Source: Novosphingobium sp. Fuku2-ISO-50
Lineage (GTDB): Bacteria; Pseudomonadota; Alphaproteobacteria; Sphingomonadales; Sphingomonadaceae
Length of the DNA: 64,000 nucleotides
Assembly (NCBI RefSeq): GCF_001519055.1
Contig: NZ_KQ954286.1
Span: 201,972 to 265,971, forward strand
Direction of reading: 5' to 3'
Shown: in pieces, positions 43,603 to 52,001 of the stretch
Numbering within the stretch: the first letter of the stretch is position 1
Layout: each line of letters begins with the position of its first letter
Made by a program: the position numbers and the translations under genes
Notes under the pieces: model-generated
What the model was told of the DNA's origin: nothing
The model's input: the letters and a program-made list of their open reading frames with translations, nothing else
The model's database searches: none

Positions 43603-46026
43603 TCAGAACTTGGTCCCGACCTTGATGCCGAAATACTGCGGCTTGATTGGATAGATGCGCGAAAAGTGCGCGATACCCAGGCTCGGGTTGTTTTCGATGT
43701 CTGCCGGAGATATCTGCGCATTGTGCGACAGTGACCCGCGCTTGTCGAAAGCATTCTGGATGAACAGCTGAAAGGTATAGTTGCCTTTTTTACCGCCAAC
43801 CGAGAAGTCCGCCGTGGTAAAGCCTGCACTGTTGCCGAACGTGGCATTGTCATTGACGCCAAGCAGACTGGTCGAATTAGACTGCGTGTTCATGGAACCC
43901 TGGACAAACGCGTCGATCGACCCGACCGGGAATTCATAGCGCGCATTCGCTGACATCTTGAAACGCGGCTGAACCGGAAGACGCGTTCCGGCGGGCGCAG
44001 CAAGTGTACCGTTCGCGCAGTCCGGGTTTCCGGTTGTCGGGCTGATCGAGCAGAAGTCGGTGGTCAGCGCGGCATCGTTGTACGCCCCCGAAGCAGACAG
44101 CGTCAGCCCCTTCATTGGGCGCAACTGCGCATCCATTTCCACACCATAGACGCGCGCGTCGCCTGCGTTGTAGATATTGGTGATGCCCGCGCCGGACAAT
44201 TGCAGCGCGTATTGCAGGTCTTTCCACTTTTCATAGTAAACCGCACCATTAAAGCGCAGCATGTGATTGAACCAGCTGGTTTTCCACCCCAATTCAAAGT
44301 TATCGAGGGTGTCGGGCTTATAGGGGTTGATGCCGGCATAGCGATTGTTTCCGCCCGGGCGGAAGCCGGTCGAATAGGTCGCATAGAGCATGTGATCAGT
44401 ATCGATCTGCCAGGTCAGGTTGATCTTGTGCGTTTCGCCCGAACCATGCGAGCGTTTGTCGATGGCATTGTTGCAGCTGTCCAGCGTTGCCAGCGGAACC
44501 GTGCAGCCCGCGTTCGTCGCGGCGGACGAATAGCCGGAAAAACCGTCGAGCGAGTTGGTGTAGATGAACCCGCGGATGCCGGTGGTCAGCGTCAGCTTTG
44601 ACGTGAGATCAAAGTTCGCCTGACCATAGGCGGCATAGTCGCGATCGGTAACATAGGCATTGGTGACGAACACGTCGTCGCCATAGACCGTCGAAGCCTG
44701 GCTCGCAGCGCTGACTCCGGGGATAAAATAGTTCAGGTTGGCATGGTTGGTCTGCCGCTGATAAAAAAGACCTGCGGTAACGCGCACCGGCGAAGATGAC
44801 GGCGAGTTGATACGCAATTCGTGACTTTGCTTGGTCAACCGCTGAATCGACGTAAACTGCTGAGTGGGATCAATATTTTTACCATTGCTATCGGTAAAAT
44901 AGGTATATCCTGGATGCGAAGCATAGGCCACAGTGTAATAGCTGTAATCCGCAGCCGTGTTTATCTTGCGCTTCATGTAACCGCCTGAATAGAGCAAGTC
45001 CCAGTCGCCGATCTTTCCTTCTATGGTCAGGCCAGCCTGAAACCATTCGTCGATATTGTATTCTGGCGTATAATCATGAACCGCCAGATCGCCCACAGCC
45101 GGGTCATACAGGAATGTGCCGTTGCTGTGCATGTGCTGCGCGATCAACTGCGGCGTGATCTTCCAGCCGTTCTCAAGCTCGATCCCGAGCGCGATGCGCC
45201 CGCCATAGCTGTCGACATCGTTGTAGTTGTTCTTGGCATAGGCGGAGTTGGTCACCGTCATCGGACTGGTGAGCGTGTTATCCTTGTTATTAGGATCGGT
45301 ATAGGTGCGGTTATAGGTGCGGCTGCCCGGCAGGTTGTCGATATAGCCGCCGTCGTGTTCGTAGAAACCGACCGCACGCACCGCTACGCCATGCGCCACC
45401 GGCACGTTGATCATGCCTTCGACCGTGGCGCCGGCATTGCCCTTGCCATATTTGTCGGCGGTGACGTCAAAGCTGCCTTCAAGCTTGTCGAGAACAGGCT
45501 TGTTGGTGATCATGCGCAGCGTGCCCGACAGCGAACTCGCCCCGAACAGCGTGCCCTGCGGCCCCGAAAGCGCCTCGACGCGCTGCATGTCATAGACATG
45601 GACGTCGAGCAGAGCGCCGATCGTGGTGACCGGGATTTCGTCGAGATAGACGCCGCTCGTCGGCAGCGCGCCAAACGGCAGGCCATCACCGCCCGAAGTG
45701 ATGCCGCGGAAAAACAGCTGACTCTGACCCGGCCCCATCGACTGAAACGACACGCTCGGCAATTGCTTGGCATAGTCATCGAACGACTGGACCTGATGCT
45801 GTTCGAGCGTCGCCGCGCCAAGCGCCTGCATGCTGATCGGCACGTGCTGGATGCTTTCCGACCGCTTTTGCGCGGTCACGACGATTTCGCCCGATGCGTT
45901 GGCGGACGCCGTATCGGCAGCCGGGGCCGCAGTCTGCGCCAGCGCAGGCGTTGCGACGAACGCGGCGGCAGAACCGCTCGCCAACAGCAGCGCAAGGCTG
46001 CGCGCCATCCTGGTGGTATCCCTCAT
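43603..46026 (-). CDS. TonB-dependent receptor in the hut cluster
   Basis: An 807-residue outer-membrane receptor. The signal peptide is MARSLALLLASGSAAAFVAT plus PALA. The plug starts at GEIVVTAQKRSESIQHVPIS and contains DMQRVEALSGPQGTLFGASS. The protein ends with the terminal Phe (YFGIKVGTKF). AGGAGA lies before the ATG. It sits between hutC and the second hutH-like gene and diverges from the latter across a probable HutC site. This suggests uptake of histidine, urocanate, histidine peptides or an imidazole conjugate. The ligand cannot be read from sequence; free amino acids usually pass porins, so a larger or scarce substrate is plausible. Confidence 0.92.
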   Translation of the reverse strand: MRDTTRMARSLALLLASGSAAAFVATPALAQTAAPAADTASANASGEIVVTAQKRSESIQHVPISMQALGAATLEQHQVQSFDDYAKQLPSVSFQSMGPGQSQLFFRGITSGGDGLPFGALPTSGVYLDEIPVTTIGALLDVHVYDMQRVEALSGPQGTLFGASSLSGTLRMITNKPVLDKLEGSFDVTADKYGKGNAGATVEGMINVPVAHGVAVRAVGFYEHDGGYIDNLPGSRTYNRTYTDPNNKDNTLTSPMTVTNSAYAKNNYNDVDSYGGRIALGIELENGWKITPQLIAQHMHSNGTFLYDPAVGDLAVHDYTPEYNIDEWFQAGLTIEGKIGDWDLLYSGGYMKRKINTAADYSYYTVAYASHPGYTYFTDSNGKNIDPTQQFTSIQRLTKQSHELRINSPSSSPVRVTAGLFYQRQTNHANLNYFIPGVSAASQASTVYGDDVFVTNAYVTDRDYAAYGQANFDLTSKLTLTTGIRGFIYTNSLDGFSGYSSAATNAGCTVPLATLDSCNNAIDKRSHGSGETHKINLTWQIDTDHMLYATYSTGFRPGGNNRYAGINPYKPDTLDNFELGWKTSWFNHMLRFNGAVYYEKWKDLQYALQLSGAGITNIYNAGDARVYGVEMDAQLRPMKGLTLSASGAYNDAALTTDFCSISPTTGNPDCANGTLAAPAGTRLPVQPRFKMSANARYEFPVGSIDAFVQGSMNTQSNSTSLLGVNDNATFGNSAGFTTADFSVGGKKGNYTFQLFIQNAFDKRGSLSHNAQISPADIENNPSLGIAHFSRIYPIKPQYFGIKVGTKF

Positions 46027-46151
46027 GAAACAAGTCTCCTGTTTTCTTCATTTTGGTCAGGCCCTGTACCGCCCGTATGCCAGACCGAAAGGGCATGGCG
46101 CAAGACCACGCGCCCGTTTACCGTCCTTGCTCTGGACGTTCTCTTGCCAAT

Positions 46152-46163
46152 ATGACTATACAT
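46152..46163. promoter_or_regulatory. Probable HutC operator before the second hutH-like gene
   Basis: ATGACTATACAT differs by one base from the reverse complement of the site at 41452 (ATGTCTATACAT). Read toward the hutH-like gene, TATACA again takes a possible -10 place. The site lies between the two divergent starts at 46026 and 46233. Its ATG is in frame with the downstream gene but is not the start. Confidence 0.7.
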
Positions 46164-46232
46164 AAAGACGCCGTTGACAAGGCCGTTTCGGCAATCTTGC
46201 ACCACCCTTTTAGACACCATGGAGCAGCCCCG

Positions 46233-47723
46233 GTGAGCCCCAAGACTTTCACGCTCGACCAACCGCTTGATGCCGCCGCGCTGGCCGCCGTGGCCGAAGG
46301 CGCGACGCTGACGCTGGGTGATGCGGCGCGCAAACGGATCGCGGCTGCGCATGATCTCGTGCGCGCCATCGTCGCGCGCGCCGTGCCCGCCTATGGAGTC
46401 AACACCGGGGTCGGTGCGCTCGTCGATCGCGCCGTCGAGCCTGCTCTGCAACGCCGATTGTCAACCCAATTGGTGATGAGCCATGCCTGCGGCGTGGGCG
46501 CGCCGCTGCCCGAGGCGCAGGTGCGCGCGATCATCGCGGCGCAGGCGAACAACCATGCCCACGGCTATTCCGGCGTGCGCGTTGCGGTGGTCGAGGCGCT
46601 GCTCGCGCTGCTGACGCATGGTGTCATGCCCGAAGTGCCCGCGGGAGGCTCGGTCGGATACCTGGCGCACATGGCGCATATTTCGCTCGTGCTGATCGGC
46701 GAAGGCCATGCGCGGATCGACGGCGAGCGCATGACCGGGGCCGAAGCTCTGGCGCGCGCCGGGCTTGCCCCGCTGGTGCTCGAAGCCAAAGAGGGACTCA
46801 GCCTCATCAACGGCGCGCCGTGCGCCACCGGGCTCGGCGCGCTGGCGCTCGCCCGCGCAAAACGTGCGGTCGCGTCTGCCGACGGCATCGCCGCGCTCAG
46901 CTTCGAGGCGCTGGGCGGCAATCCGGCGGCGTTTGCGCCCGATCTTCTCGCCTTGCGCCGTTCGGCAGGAATTGCCGAGACCGGCGCTTCGCTCAACGCC
47001 TGGCTTGCCGGAAGCGCACACCTTGGCGGCCCTGCACGACTGCAAGACCCGCTCAGCTTGCGCAGCGTTCCGCAAGTCCATGGCGCGGTGCGCGATGCGC
47101 TGGCGCATGTGGCGGCGATGATCGACGATGAATTGGCCTCCGTCACTGACAATCCGGTCGTGATGGGCACACCCGAAGCGCCGCGCGCCGGGTCGCAGGC
47201 GCATGCCGTGGCAGCGGGACTGGCGCTCGCGCTGGATTCACTCGGCATCGCAGTCGCGCATCTGGGCATGATGTCCGAACGGCGGCTCGACCGGCTGGTC
47301 AATCCGCTGGTCAGCGGCTTGCCCGCCTTCCTCGCTACGGAGCCCGGCGTATCGAGCGGCTTCATGATCGCGCAATACAGCGCCGCCGCGCTCGTCGGGG
47401 AAAACCGCCGCCTTGCCGCGCCGGCCAGCCTCGACGGCGGGATCACGTCGGGCTTGCAGGAAGACTACCTTTCGCACCAGACCCCCGCCGCGATCAAGGC
47501 GCTGACGATCGTGGCCAATGTCGAGGCGATTCTGGGCATCGAACTGGCCGCCGCAGCCCAGGCGCACGACATCGCCGTGCCGCCCGAGGCGCGCGCTCCG
47601 GCCACGGCCCGGCTTCACAGCCATGTCCGCGCAACGATCGCGCCTTATGCCGATGATCGGCCGATGCACGCGGTCATGGTACAAGGGGCAGACCTCGTTC
47701 GCGCCGGTTTGCCGAAACCTTAG
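46233..47723 (+). CDS. HAL/PAL-family protein lacking the MIO tripeptide (HutH paralogue)
   Basis: A 496-residue member of the histidine/phenylalanine ammonia-lyase fold. The start is GTG at 46233 with GGAG eight bases before; an in-frame ATG at 46152 lies inside a probable operator. Kept residues are Tyr54 (YGVNTGVG), His84 (SHACGVG), Asn193 (LINGAP), Gln271 (QDPLSLRSVPQVHG), Arg277 and Glu410 (GLQEDYL). The MIO-forming Ala-Ser-Gly is missing: GSVGYLAHMAH at 139-149 aligns with [14 protein letters not shown] minus three residues, and the Tyr that follows QDP is Leu274. The frame is clean, so this is not a pseudogene. I recall similar second HutH proteins in Pseudomonas hut loci, unverified. 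It may bind a substrate or product without lyase chemistry. Confidence 0.9.
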   Translation: MSPKTFTLDQPLDAAALAAVAEGATLTLGDAARKRIAAAHDLVRAIVARAVPAYGVNTGVGALVDRAVEPALQRRLSTQLVMSHACGVGAPLPEAQVRAIIAAQANNHAHGYSGVRVAVVEALLALLTHGVMPEVPAGGSVGYLAHMAHISLVLIGEGHARIDGERMTGAEALARAGLAPLVLEAKEGLSLINGAPCATGLGALALARAKRAVASADGIAALSFEALGGNPAAFAPDLLALRRSAGIAETGASLNAWLAGSAHLGGPARLQDPLSLRSVPQVHGAVRDALAHVAAMIDDELASVTDNPVVMGTPEAPRAGSQAHAVAAGLALALDSLGIAVAHLGMMSERRLDRLVNPLVSGLPAFLATEPGVSSGFMIAQYSAAALVGENRRLAAPASLDGGITSGLQEDYLSHQTPAAIKALTIVANVEAILGIELAAAAQAHDIAVPPEARAPATARLHSHVRATIAPYADDRPMHAVMVQGADLVRAGLPKP

Positions 47724-48490
47724 GGCGACAGGAACGCCCGGAAAACCGGCGAGGCATCCGGCCCGAACATCAGCGCGGGCGGCCCCATCGATTCGATCAC
47801 CCCGTCGCGCACATGGACAACATGGCTCGACACATCGCGGGCAAAGGCCATTTCGTGCGTCACGATCAGCATCGTGCGCCCTTCTCCGGCGAGCGCGCGC
47901 ATCAGATCGAGCACTTCGCGCACGCGTTCGGGATCGAGCGCCGACGTCGGCTCGTCGAACAGCATGAGATCGGGATCAGTGGCCAGCGCGCGGGCAATCG
48001 CCACGCGCTGTTGCTGCCCGCCCGACAACTGGCGCGGCCAATGCCCGGCAAAGCCCGCCATGCCGACCTTTTCAAGCAAGCCATGCGCGCGATCGACCGC
48101 TTGCGCGCGCGGCACGCCGTGGACATGGACGGGCGCGGCGATCACATTGTCGAGCACGGTCATGTGCGACCACAAATTGAAATTCTGAAACACCATCGCC
48201 GTTTTCGTACGCAAGGCGTTCAGCGCTTTCGGATTGGCAATGCGCGCCTTGCCATGGCGATCATGGGCCAGCGGCGCGCGCGTACCGGCGATTTCGATCG
48301 TACCCGCATCGGGCAGTTCGAGCAGATTGAGACAGCGCAGAAACGTGCTCTTGCCCGACCCGCTGCCGCCCAGGATCGTCACGACATCGCCGCGCTGCGC
48401 ATCGAGATCGATACCCCGCAAGACCGCGCGTCCGCCAAAGCTTTTGGTGATCCCGCGCGCGCTGAGGACGGACGGGCTGGTCTGGGTCAT
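47720..48490 (-). CDS. Histidine-type ABC transporter ATP-binding protein
   Basis: A 256-residue ATPase of the polar amino acid uptake family (HisP/GlnQ type). Walker A GGSGSGKST is at 41-49, the signature is LSGGQQQRVAIARAL, and Walker B is LMLFDEPTSALDPERV. Relatives with the hisQ/M/J neighbours seen here import basic amino acids, and the hut context points to histidine. It is last in hutD-hisJ-hisQ-hisM-hisP and overlaps hisM by ATGA. Its TAA overlaps the stop of the convergent HutH paralogue by two bases. Confidence 0.95.
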   Translation of the reverse strand: MTQTSPSVLSARGITKSFGGRAVLRGIDLDAQRGDVVTILGGSGSGKSTFLRCLNLLELPDAGTIEIAGTRAPLAHDRHGKARIANPKALNALRTKTAMVFQNFNLWSHMTVLDNVIAAPVHVHGVPRAQAVDRAHGLLEKVGMAGFAGHWPRQLSGGQQQRVAIARALATDPDLMLFDEPTSALDPERVREVLDLMRALAGEGRTMLIVTHEMAFARDVSSHVVHVRDGVIESMGPPALMFGPDASPVFRAFLSP

Positions 48491-49164
48491 CGAGGGGCGC
48501 TCCCAAGCGGATCAAGGCTGCGCTCGATCCGGCGCAATACGGCGGTCAAGGCCGCAGTCATGCCGAGATAGACCGCCGCAGCAAGGCAGAACACGTCGAG
48601 CGTGCGATAGGAATGGGCGATCACCTGTTGCGCCACGCCGGTCACGTCGAGCACGGTGATCGAGCTGGCGAGCGAGGTCGACTTGATCATCATCACCAGT
48701 TCGTTGCCATAAGCGGGCAGCGCCAGCCGCAGCACTTGCGGCGCCACGATCAGCCGCAGCCGCGTCCAGCGCCCCATGCCGCAAGCGAGCGCCGCCTCGA
48801 TCTGCCCCACGGGGATCGCGCCAAGCGCACCGCGCAGGACTTCGGCGATATAGGCCGAACAACAGCATGTCATCGCCAGCCAGGCGCAAAACAGCGGCTC
48901 GCGAAACGCAGGCCACAGAAAACCATGGCGGATCGGCCCCAGCGCGGCGATCCCGTAATAGACCATGAAAATCTGCAACAGCAGCGGCGTCCCGCGAAAC
49001 ACGAAGATCCACGCCCGCGCCAAGCCCTGCGTCACGCGCGCCTGTTGCATCGCGACCAGCACCGCCGCGACAAGGCTCGCCCCCAGCGCGCTCGCCAGAA
49101 ACAGCAAAACCGTGACCGGAACCGCACGCAACAGGCCCAGCGAAGTCGTGCCGAGGAAGTCCAT
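48487..49164 (-). CDS. Histidine-type ABC transporter permease (HisM-like)
   Basis: A 225-residue inner-membrane permease with about five helices. It has the EAA loop IPVGQIEAALACGMGRWTRL that contacts the ATPase, preceded by FRGTPLLLQIFMVYYG, a hallmark of polar amino acid permeases. Its ATG shares a base with the stop of the preceding permease (TGATG), so I ignore the open frame further upstream. It would form a heterodimer with the product of 49164-49886. Confidence 0.93.
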   Translation of the reverse strand: MDFLGTTSLGLLRAVPVTVLLFLASALGASLVAAVLVAMQQARVTQGLARAWIFVFRGTPLLLQIFMVYYGIAALGPIRHGFLWPAFREPLFCAWLAMTCCCSAYIAEVLRGALGAIPVGQIEAALACGMGRWTRLRLIVAPQVLRLALPAYGNELVMMIKSTSLASSITVLDVTGVAQQVIAHSYRTLDVFCLAAAVYLGMTAALTAVLRRIERSLDPLGSAPR

Positions 49165-49886
49165 CAGCGCCCCCCCGCCCAGCGCGATCCGCGCCGTTCG
49201 ATCATCCGAAACAAGGCCGAGCTCGCACTCGTCAGGATCAGATAGAGCACCATCGCCGCCGCAAAGAACACGAAAGGCCGCCGCGTCGAGCCCGCCGCAA
49301 CGAGGCTGACTCGCATCAGCTCCGCCAGCCCGGTAATCGACACCAGCGCCGAATCCTTCAGATTGAATTGCCAGATATTGCCCAGTGGCGGCAGGACATG
49401 ATGCAGCACTTGCGGCAGGATCACCCGGCGCAACCGCGCGACAGGCCCCATCCCCGCCGCCATCGCCGCCTCGATCTGCCCACGCGGCACGGCCAGCATG
49501 CCGCCGCGAAACACTTCGGCCTGATAGGCGGCAGAGACGAGCCCGATGGCCAGACTGCCGGTCAGGAATGCAGGCGGCGAGCCCGGCGCAGGCAGGCCGA
49601 ACAGCCCGGCCACCCCGGCCAGCATCCCCGGCGCGCCGAAATAGAGCAGCAGGACCACCAGCAATTCGGGCACGCCGCGCATGACAAGCCCATATGTCGC
49701 GGCAATCCGCACCAGCCAAACCCGGCGCGAAGCCTCCGCCGCCGCCAGCGCAGCCCCCAGCATCGAACCGATCGCCATCGCCGCCAAAGCCACGGCCAAA
49801 GTCAGCCCGGCGCCGGCCATCAGCGCCCAGCCCCAGCCATCGGCGCCAAGGCCCAGCAGCGCCGGAACGGAAAGCTCCGCGTCCAT
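49164..49886 (-). CDS. Histidine-type ABC transporter permease (HisQ-like)
   Basis: A 240-residue permease paired with the following gene. The conserved MRGVPELLVVLLLYFGAPG and the EAA loop VPRGQIEAAMAAGMGPVARL are clear. The start MDAELSVPALLGLGADGW at 49886 is preferred because it overlaps the stop of the binding-protein gene (TGATG); an in-frame extension upstream has no family similarity. The substrate is taken to be histidine from context. Confidence 0.93.
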   Translation of the reverse strand: MDAELSVPALLGLGADGWGWALMAGAGLTLAVALAAMAIGSMLGAALAAAEASRRVWLVRIAATYGLVMRGVPELLVVLLLYFGAPGMLAGVAGLFGLPAPGSPPAFLTGSLAIGLVSAAYQAEVFRGGMLAVPRGQIEAAMAAGMGPVARLRRVILPQVLHHVLPPLGNIWQFNLKDSALVSITGLAELMRVSLVAAGSTRRPFVFFAAAMVLYLILTSASSALFRMIERRGSRWAGGR

Positions 49887-50743
49887 CAGCGCAGCTTGCC
49901 CGCGACAGGAGGCGTCGCATCCATGCGGAACCACTTCAGCCCCAGTCGGCGCACCGTGCCATCAGCCAGAGTCGCCGCGATCGCGCCGTCGAACGCATCA
50001 TGCAGCGCCGCGTCGCCGGGGCGAAAGGCCAGCGCTTCGCCCCGCCCCATCGACCCGCCGATCATGCGCGGCCCCGCCAGTGCCAGCGCTGCACCATCGC
50101 GCGTGGCGAGCAAGGGGCGGATATAGGATTCATCTTCCAGCGTCGCGTCGATCCGGCCATTGAGCAGATCGAGATCGCGTTCGCCCATCGTGCGGTAATA
50201 ACGGATCGTGACATGGGGCCCGATCGACTGGTTGAGGAAATTGTCGAACGCACCCGACAATTCGACCCCGACGACTTTGCCGGAAAGCCCTTTGCGCAGT
50301 CGCCCGATCCTGGCATCGAGATCGGGACCATGCCGGTCGAAATCCATCATTGCGCCGCGATCGGGCAGCCCCGCCAAAGGACTATCGCGCAAAGTGGCGA
50401 TAACCCCCGTGGTCAGGGCATAAGGCCGACTGAACCACAGCACGGCGGCGCGTTCGGGCGTGATCTGCACGGCATCGGCAATCAGATCGATCTTGCCGGT
50501 CTGCAAGGCGCCGACCATCCCGTCCCAATCCATCGCCACCATGCGACAACGCCGATGCAACCGCGCACAAAGGTCGCGCATATAGTCGGGCTCAAACCCG
50601 TCGAGCCGCCCATCGGCGCGGGTAAAATTCCACGGCGGGTAAAGCCCCTCGGTGCCGATCACCAGTTCGCGCGCTCCCTCCGGCGCGCGGGGATGACACG
50701 CTGCAAGCAGGAGCAGCAGCGCAAGACCGGCGACGCGGATCAT
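49886..50743 (-). CDS. Polar amino acid ABC transporter substrate-binding lipoprotein
   Basis: A 285-residue periplasmic solute-binding protein of the HisJ/GlnH type. The start MIRVAGLALLLLLAACHPRA gives a lipoprotein signal with the lipobox Cys, so it should be anchored to the inner membrane. LVIGTEGLYPPWNFTRADGR, DWDGMVGALQTGKIDLIADA and the Asp of LLNGRIDATLEDES are typical family blocks. It overlaps hutD by ATGA. By context it delivers histidine, or possibly urocanate, to the permease pair encoded downstream. Confidence 0.92.
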   Translation of the reverse strand: MIRVAGLALLLLLAACHPRAPEGARELVIGTEGLYPPWNFTRADGRLDGFEPDYMRDLCARLHRRCRMVAMDWDGMVGALQTGKIDLIADAVQITPERAAVLWFSRPYALTTGVIATLRDSPLAGLPDRGAMMDFDRHGPDLDARIGRLRKGLSGKVVGVELSGAFDNFLNQSIGPHVTIRYYRTMGERDLDLLNGRIDATLEDESYIRPLLATRDGAALALAGPRMIGGSMGRGEALAFRPGDAALHDAFDGAIAATLADGTVRRLGLKWFRMDATPPVAGKLR

Positions 50744-51282
50744 CGCAGCACCACCAGCGCCGGCCCCGAAACCTGCACCGGCCCCAAAACCTGCACCCGC
50801 ACGTCCACCAGCATGCAATCATGCGCGCCCAGCGGCACCCCATCGACGGTGACCGGCCCACAGGCAAAGATCGCGACGGCATCGAGAAGTCCCTTGCCGC
50901 GCACCAGCCGCAAGCGCGGCGCGCCATCGGGCACCATCAGATTGAGCGCCAGCGCCGCCCCGCCCCGTGGCACAGCATGAACCGGGACATCGCCGCCAAA
51001 CGTCACCGGCGGCGACAGCGCATCGAGCGAAACCGGAAAAGGCGCAGGGCCCGACAAATCCACCCGCCCCGCCACCAGCGCAAATTGCCGCAAGACACCC
51101 GGAAAGCGGGAAAACGGCCCCGCGCCGTCAATCGTCGCCAGGCTCAGCCGAAACGCGCCGAGCCGATCGACCATAACCCGCGTAACCCCGCCGCCATTGG
51201 CCCAGGGCACCGCAACAAGCGACGCGACGCGCACGATCGCGCGCTCCGCCCTGCCCTGCCCGATCCCGGCCTGTGCCACCAC
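50740..51282 (-). CDS. hutD: HutD-family protein
   Basis: A 180-residue cupin-like protein of the HutD/Ves family. The family motif VPWANGGGVTRVMVD is near residue 24, followed by FRLSLATIDGAGPFSRFPGV. HutD is thought to limit hut expression, perhaps by sensing an intermediate, and is not an enzyme of the pathway. The likely start is one of two consecutive GTG codons at 51282/51279, with AAGGGG upstream. It heads the hutD-hisJ-Q-M-P operon and has a probable HutC site 57 bases before the start. Confidence 0.9.
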   Translation of the reverse strand: MVAQAGIGQGRAERAIVRVASLVAVPWANGGGVTRVMVDRLGAFRLSLATIDGAGPFSRFPGVLRQFALVAGRVDLSGPAPFPVSLDALSPPVTFGGDVPVHAVPRGGAALALNLMVPDGAPRLRLVRGKGLLDAVAIFACGPVTVDGVPLGAHDCMLVDVRVQVLGPVQVSGPALVVLR

Positions 51283-51338
51283 GCGCCCTGAAACCCCTTC
51301 ATTCCTCGCGAGGTCAAATCTGGCACGCCCGATTCATT

Positions 51339-51350
51339 ATGTATAGACAT
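51339..51350. promoter_or_regulatory. Probable HutC operator before hutD
   Basis: ATGTATAGACAT is identical to the site between hutI and hutF. Read toward hutD it gives AATGTCTATACATAAT, again placing TATACA or CATAAT as a possible -10 element. Confidence 0.8.
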
Positions 51351-51466
51351 TTGTCGGGGGGCGCGAAAAAAGATTCACACATCGTCACCCCGGACTTGAT
51401 CCCTACGGCATTCACACATCACGAACCACGAAATTTATACCGTGAAATCAATGAGGTATAAACCAT

Positions 51467-51552
51467 CGTCATTCCCGCGCAGGCGGGAATCCAGTCAACC
51501 TAACGTCTTGATCATACGTCGAAATCTGGATTTCCGCCTTCGCGGGACGAGG
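51467..51552. repeat. REP-like inverted repeat pair between hutD and trxA
   Basis: The left unit has ATTCCCGC-GCAG-GCGGGAAT (51471-51490), a perfect 8-bp stem. The right unit (51526-51552) is an inverted, partly decayed copy beginning CTGGATTTCCGCC. Such CGTCATTCCCGC...GCGGGAATCCAG elements are common extragenic repeats in alphaproteobacteria. GTCACCCCGGACTTGATCC at about 51385 looks like a fragment of another. The rest of the 321-base hutD-trxA gap holds only the HutC site. The REP may also end the trxA transcript. Confidence 0.75.
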
Positions 51553-51603
51553 TAGGTTGGTTCCAATGTTGCCTGGTCTTAAACAGAGGTTCCCGGATTT
51601 TCG

Positions 51604-51924
51604 TTACAGAACGCTTTCCAGCCAGCCCTTGAGCTGGCTCTTGGGCGCGGCGCCAAGCTTTTGCGCGGCGGGCTTGCCATCCTTGAACAGCACGAGCAGC
51701 GGGATCGACTGCACGCCGATCTGCCCCGGAACGCCGGTGTTTTCCATGATGTCCATTTTCACGATCGTAACGCGATCGGCGAGCTCTTCGGCGATTTCCT
51801 CAAGCGCGGGGGCGATCATCTTGCACGGGCCGCACCAATCCGCCCAGAAATCGACCAGCACGGGCTTGTCCGAAGCGAGCACGTCTTCGGCGAAGCTGGC
51901 ATCGGTGACGGCTTTGGTGGACAT
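51604..51924 (-). CDS. trxA: Thioredoxin
   Basis: A 106-residue cytoplasmic disulfide reductase. The active site WCGPC is at 30-34 in VDFWADWCGPCKMIAPALEE, and the cis-Pro loop is GVQSIPLLVLFKDG. Length and sequence are those of standard TrxA. It lies 77 bases after addA on the same strand, an arrangement common in sphingomonads, and probably has its own promoter in that gap. Confidence 0.98.
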   Translation of the reverse strand: MSTKAVTDASFAEDVLASDKPVLVDFWADWCGPCKMIAPALEEIAEELADRVTIVKMDIMENTGVPGQIGVQSIPLLVLFKDGKPAAQKLGAAPKSQLKGWLESVL

Positions 51925-52001
51925 AATTCAAAACTCCGAAAAAAGACAACTTGCGCCCAATCTAGGGTTCTGCGCGGCGCATGCAACAGGTGGGCGGGCG
52001 A

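Noticed and set aside
46233..47723. Possible frameshift or pseudogene explanation for the missing Ala-Ser-Gly in the HutH paralogue
   Set aside because: The frame is continuous, exactly three codons are absent, and all flanking motifs and the C-terminus are in phase.
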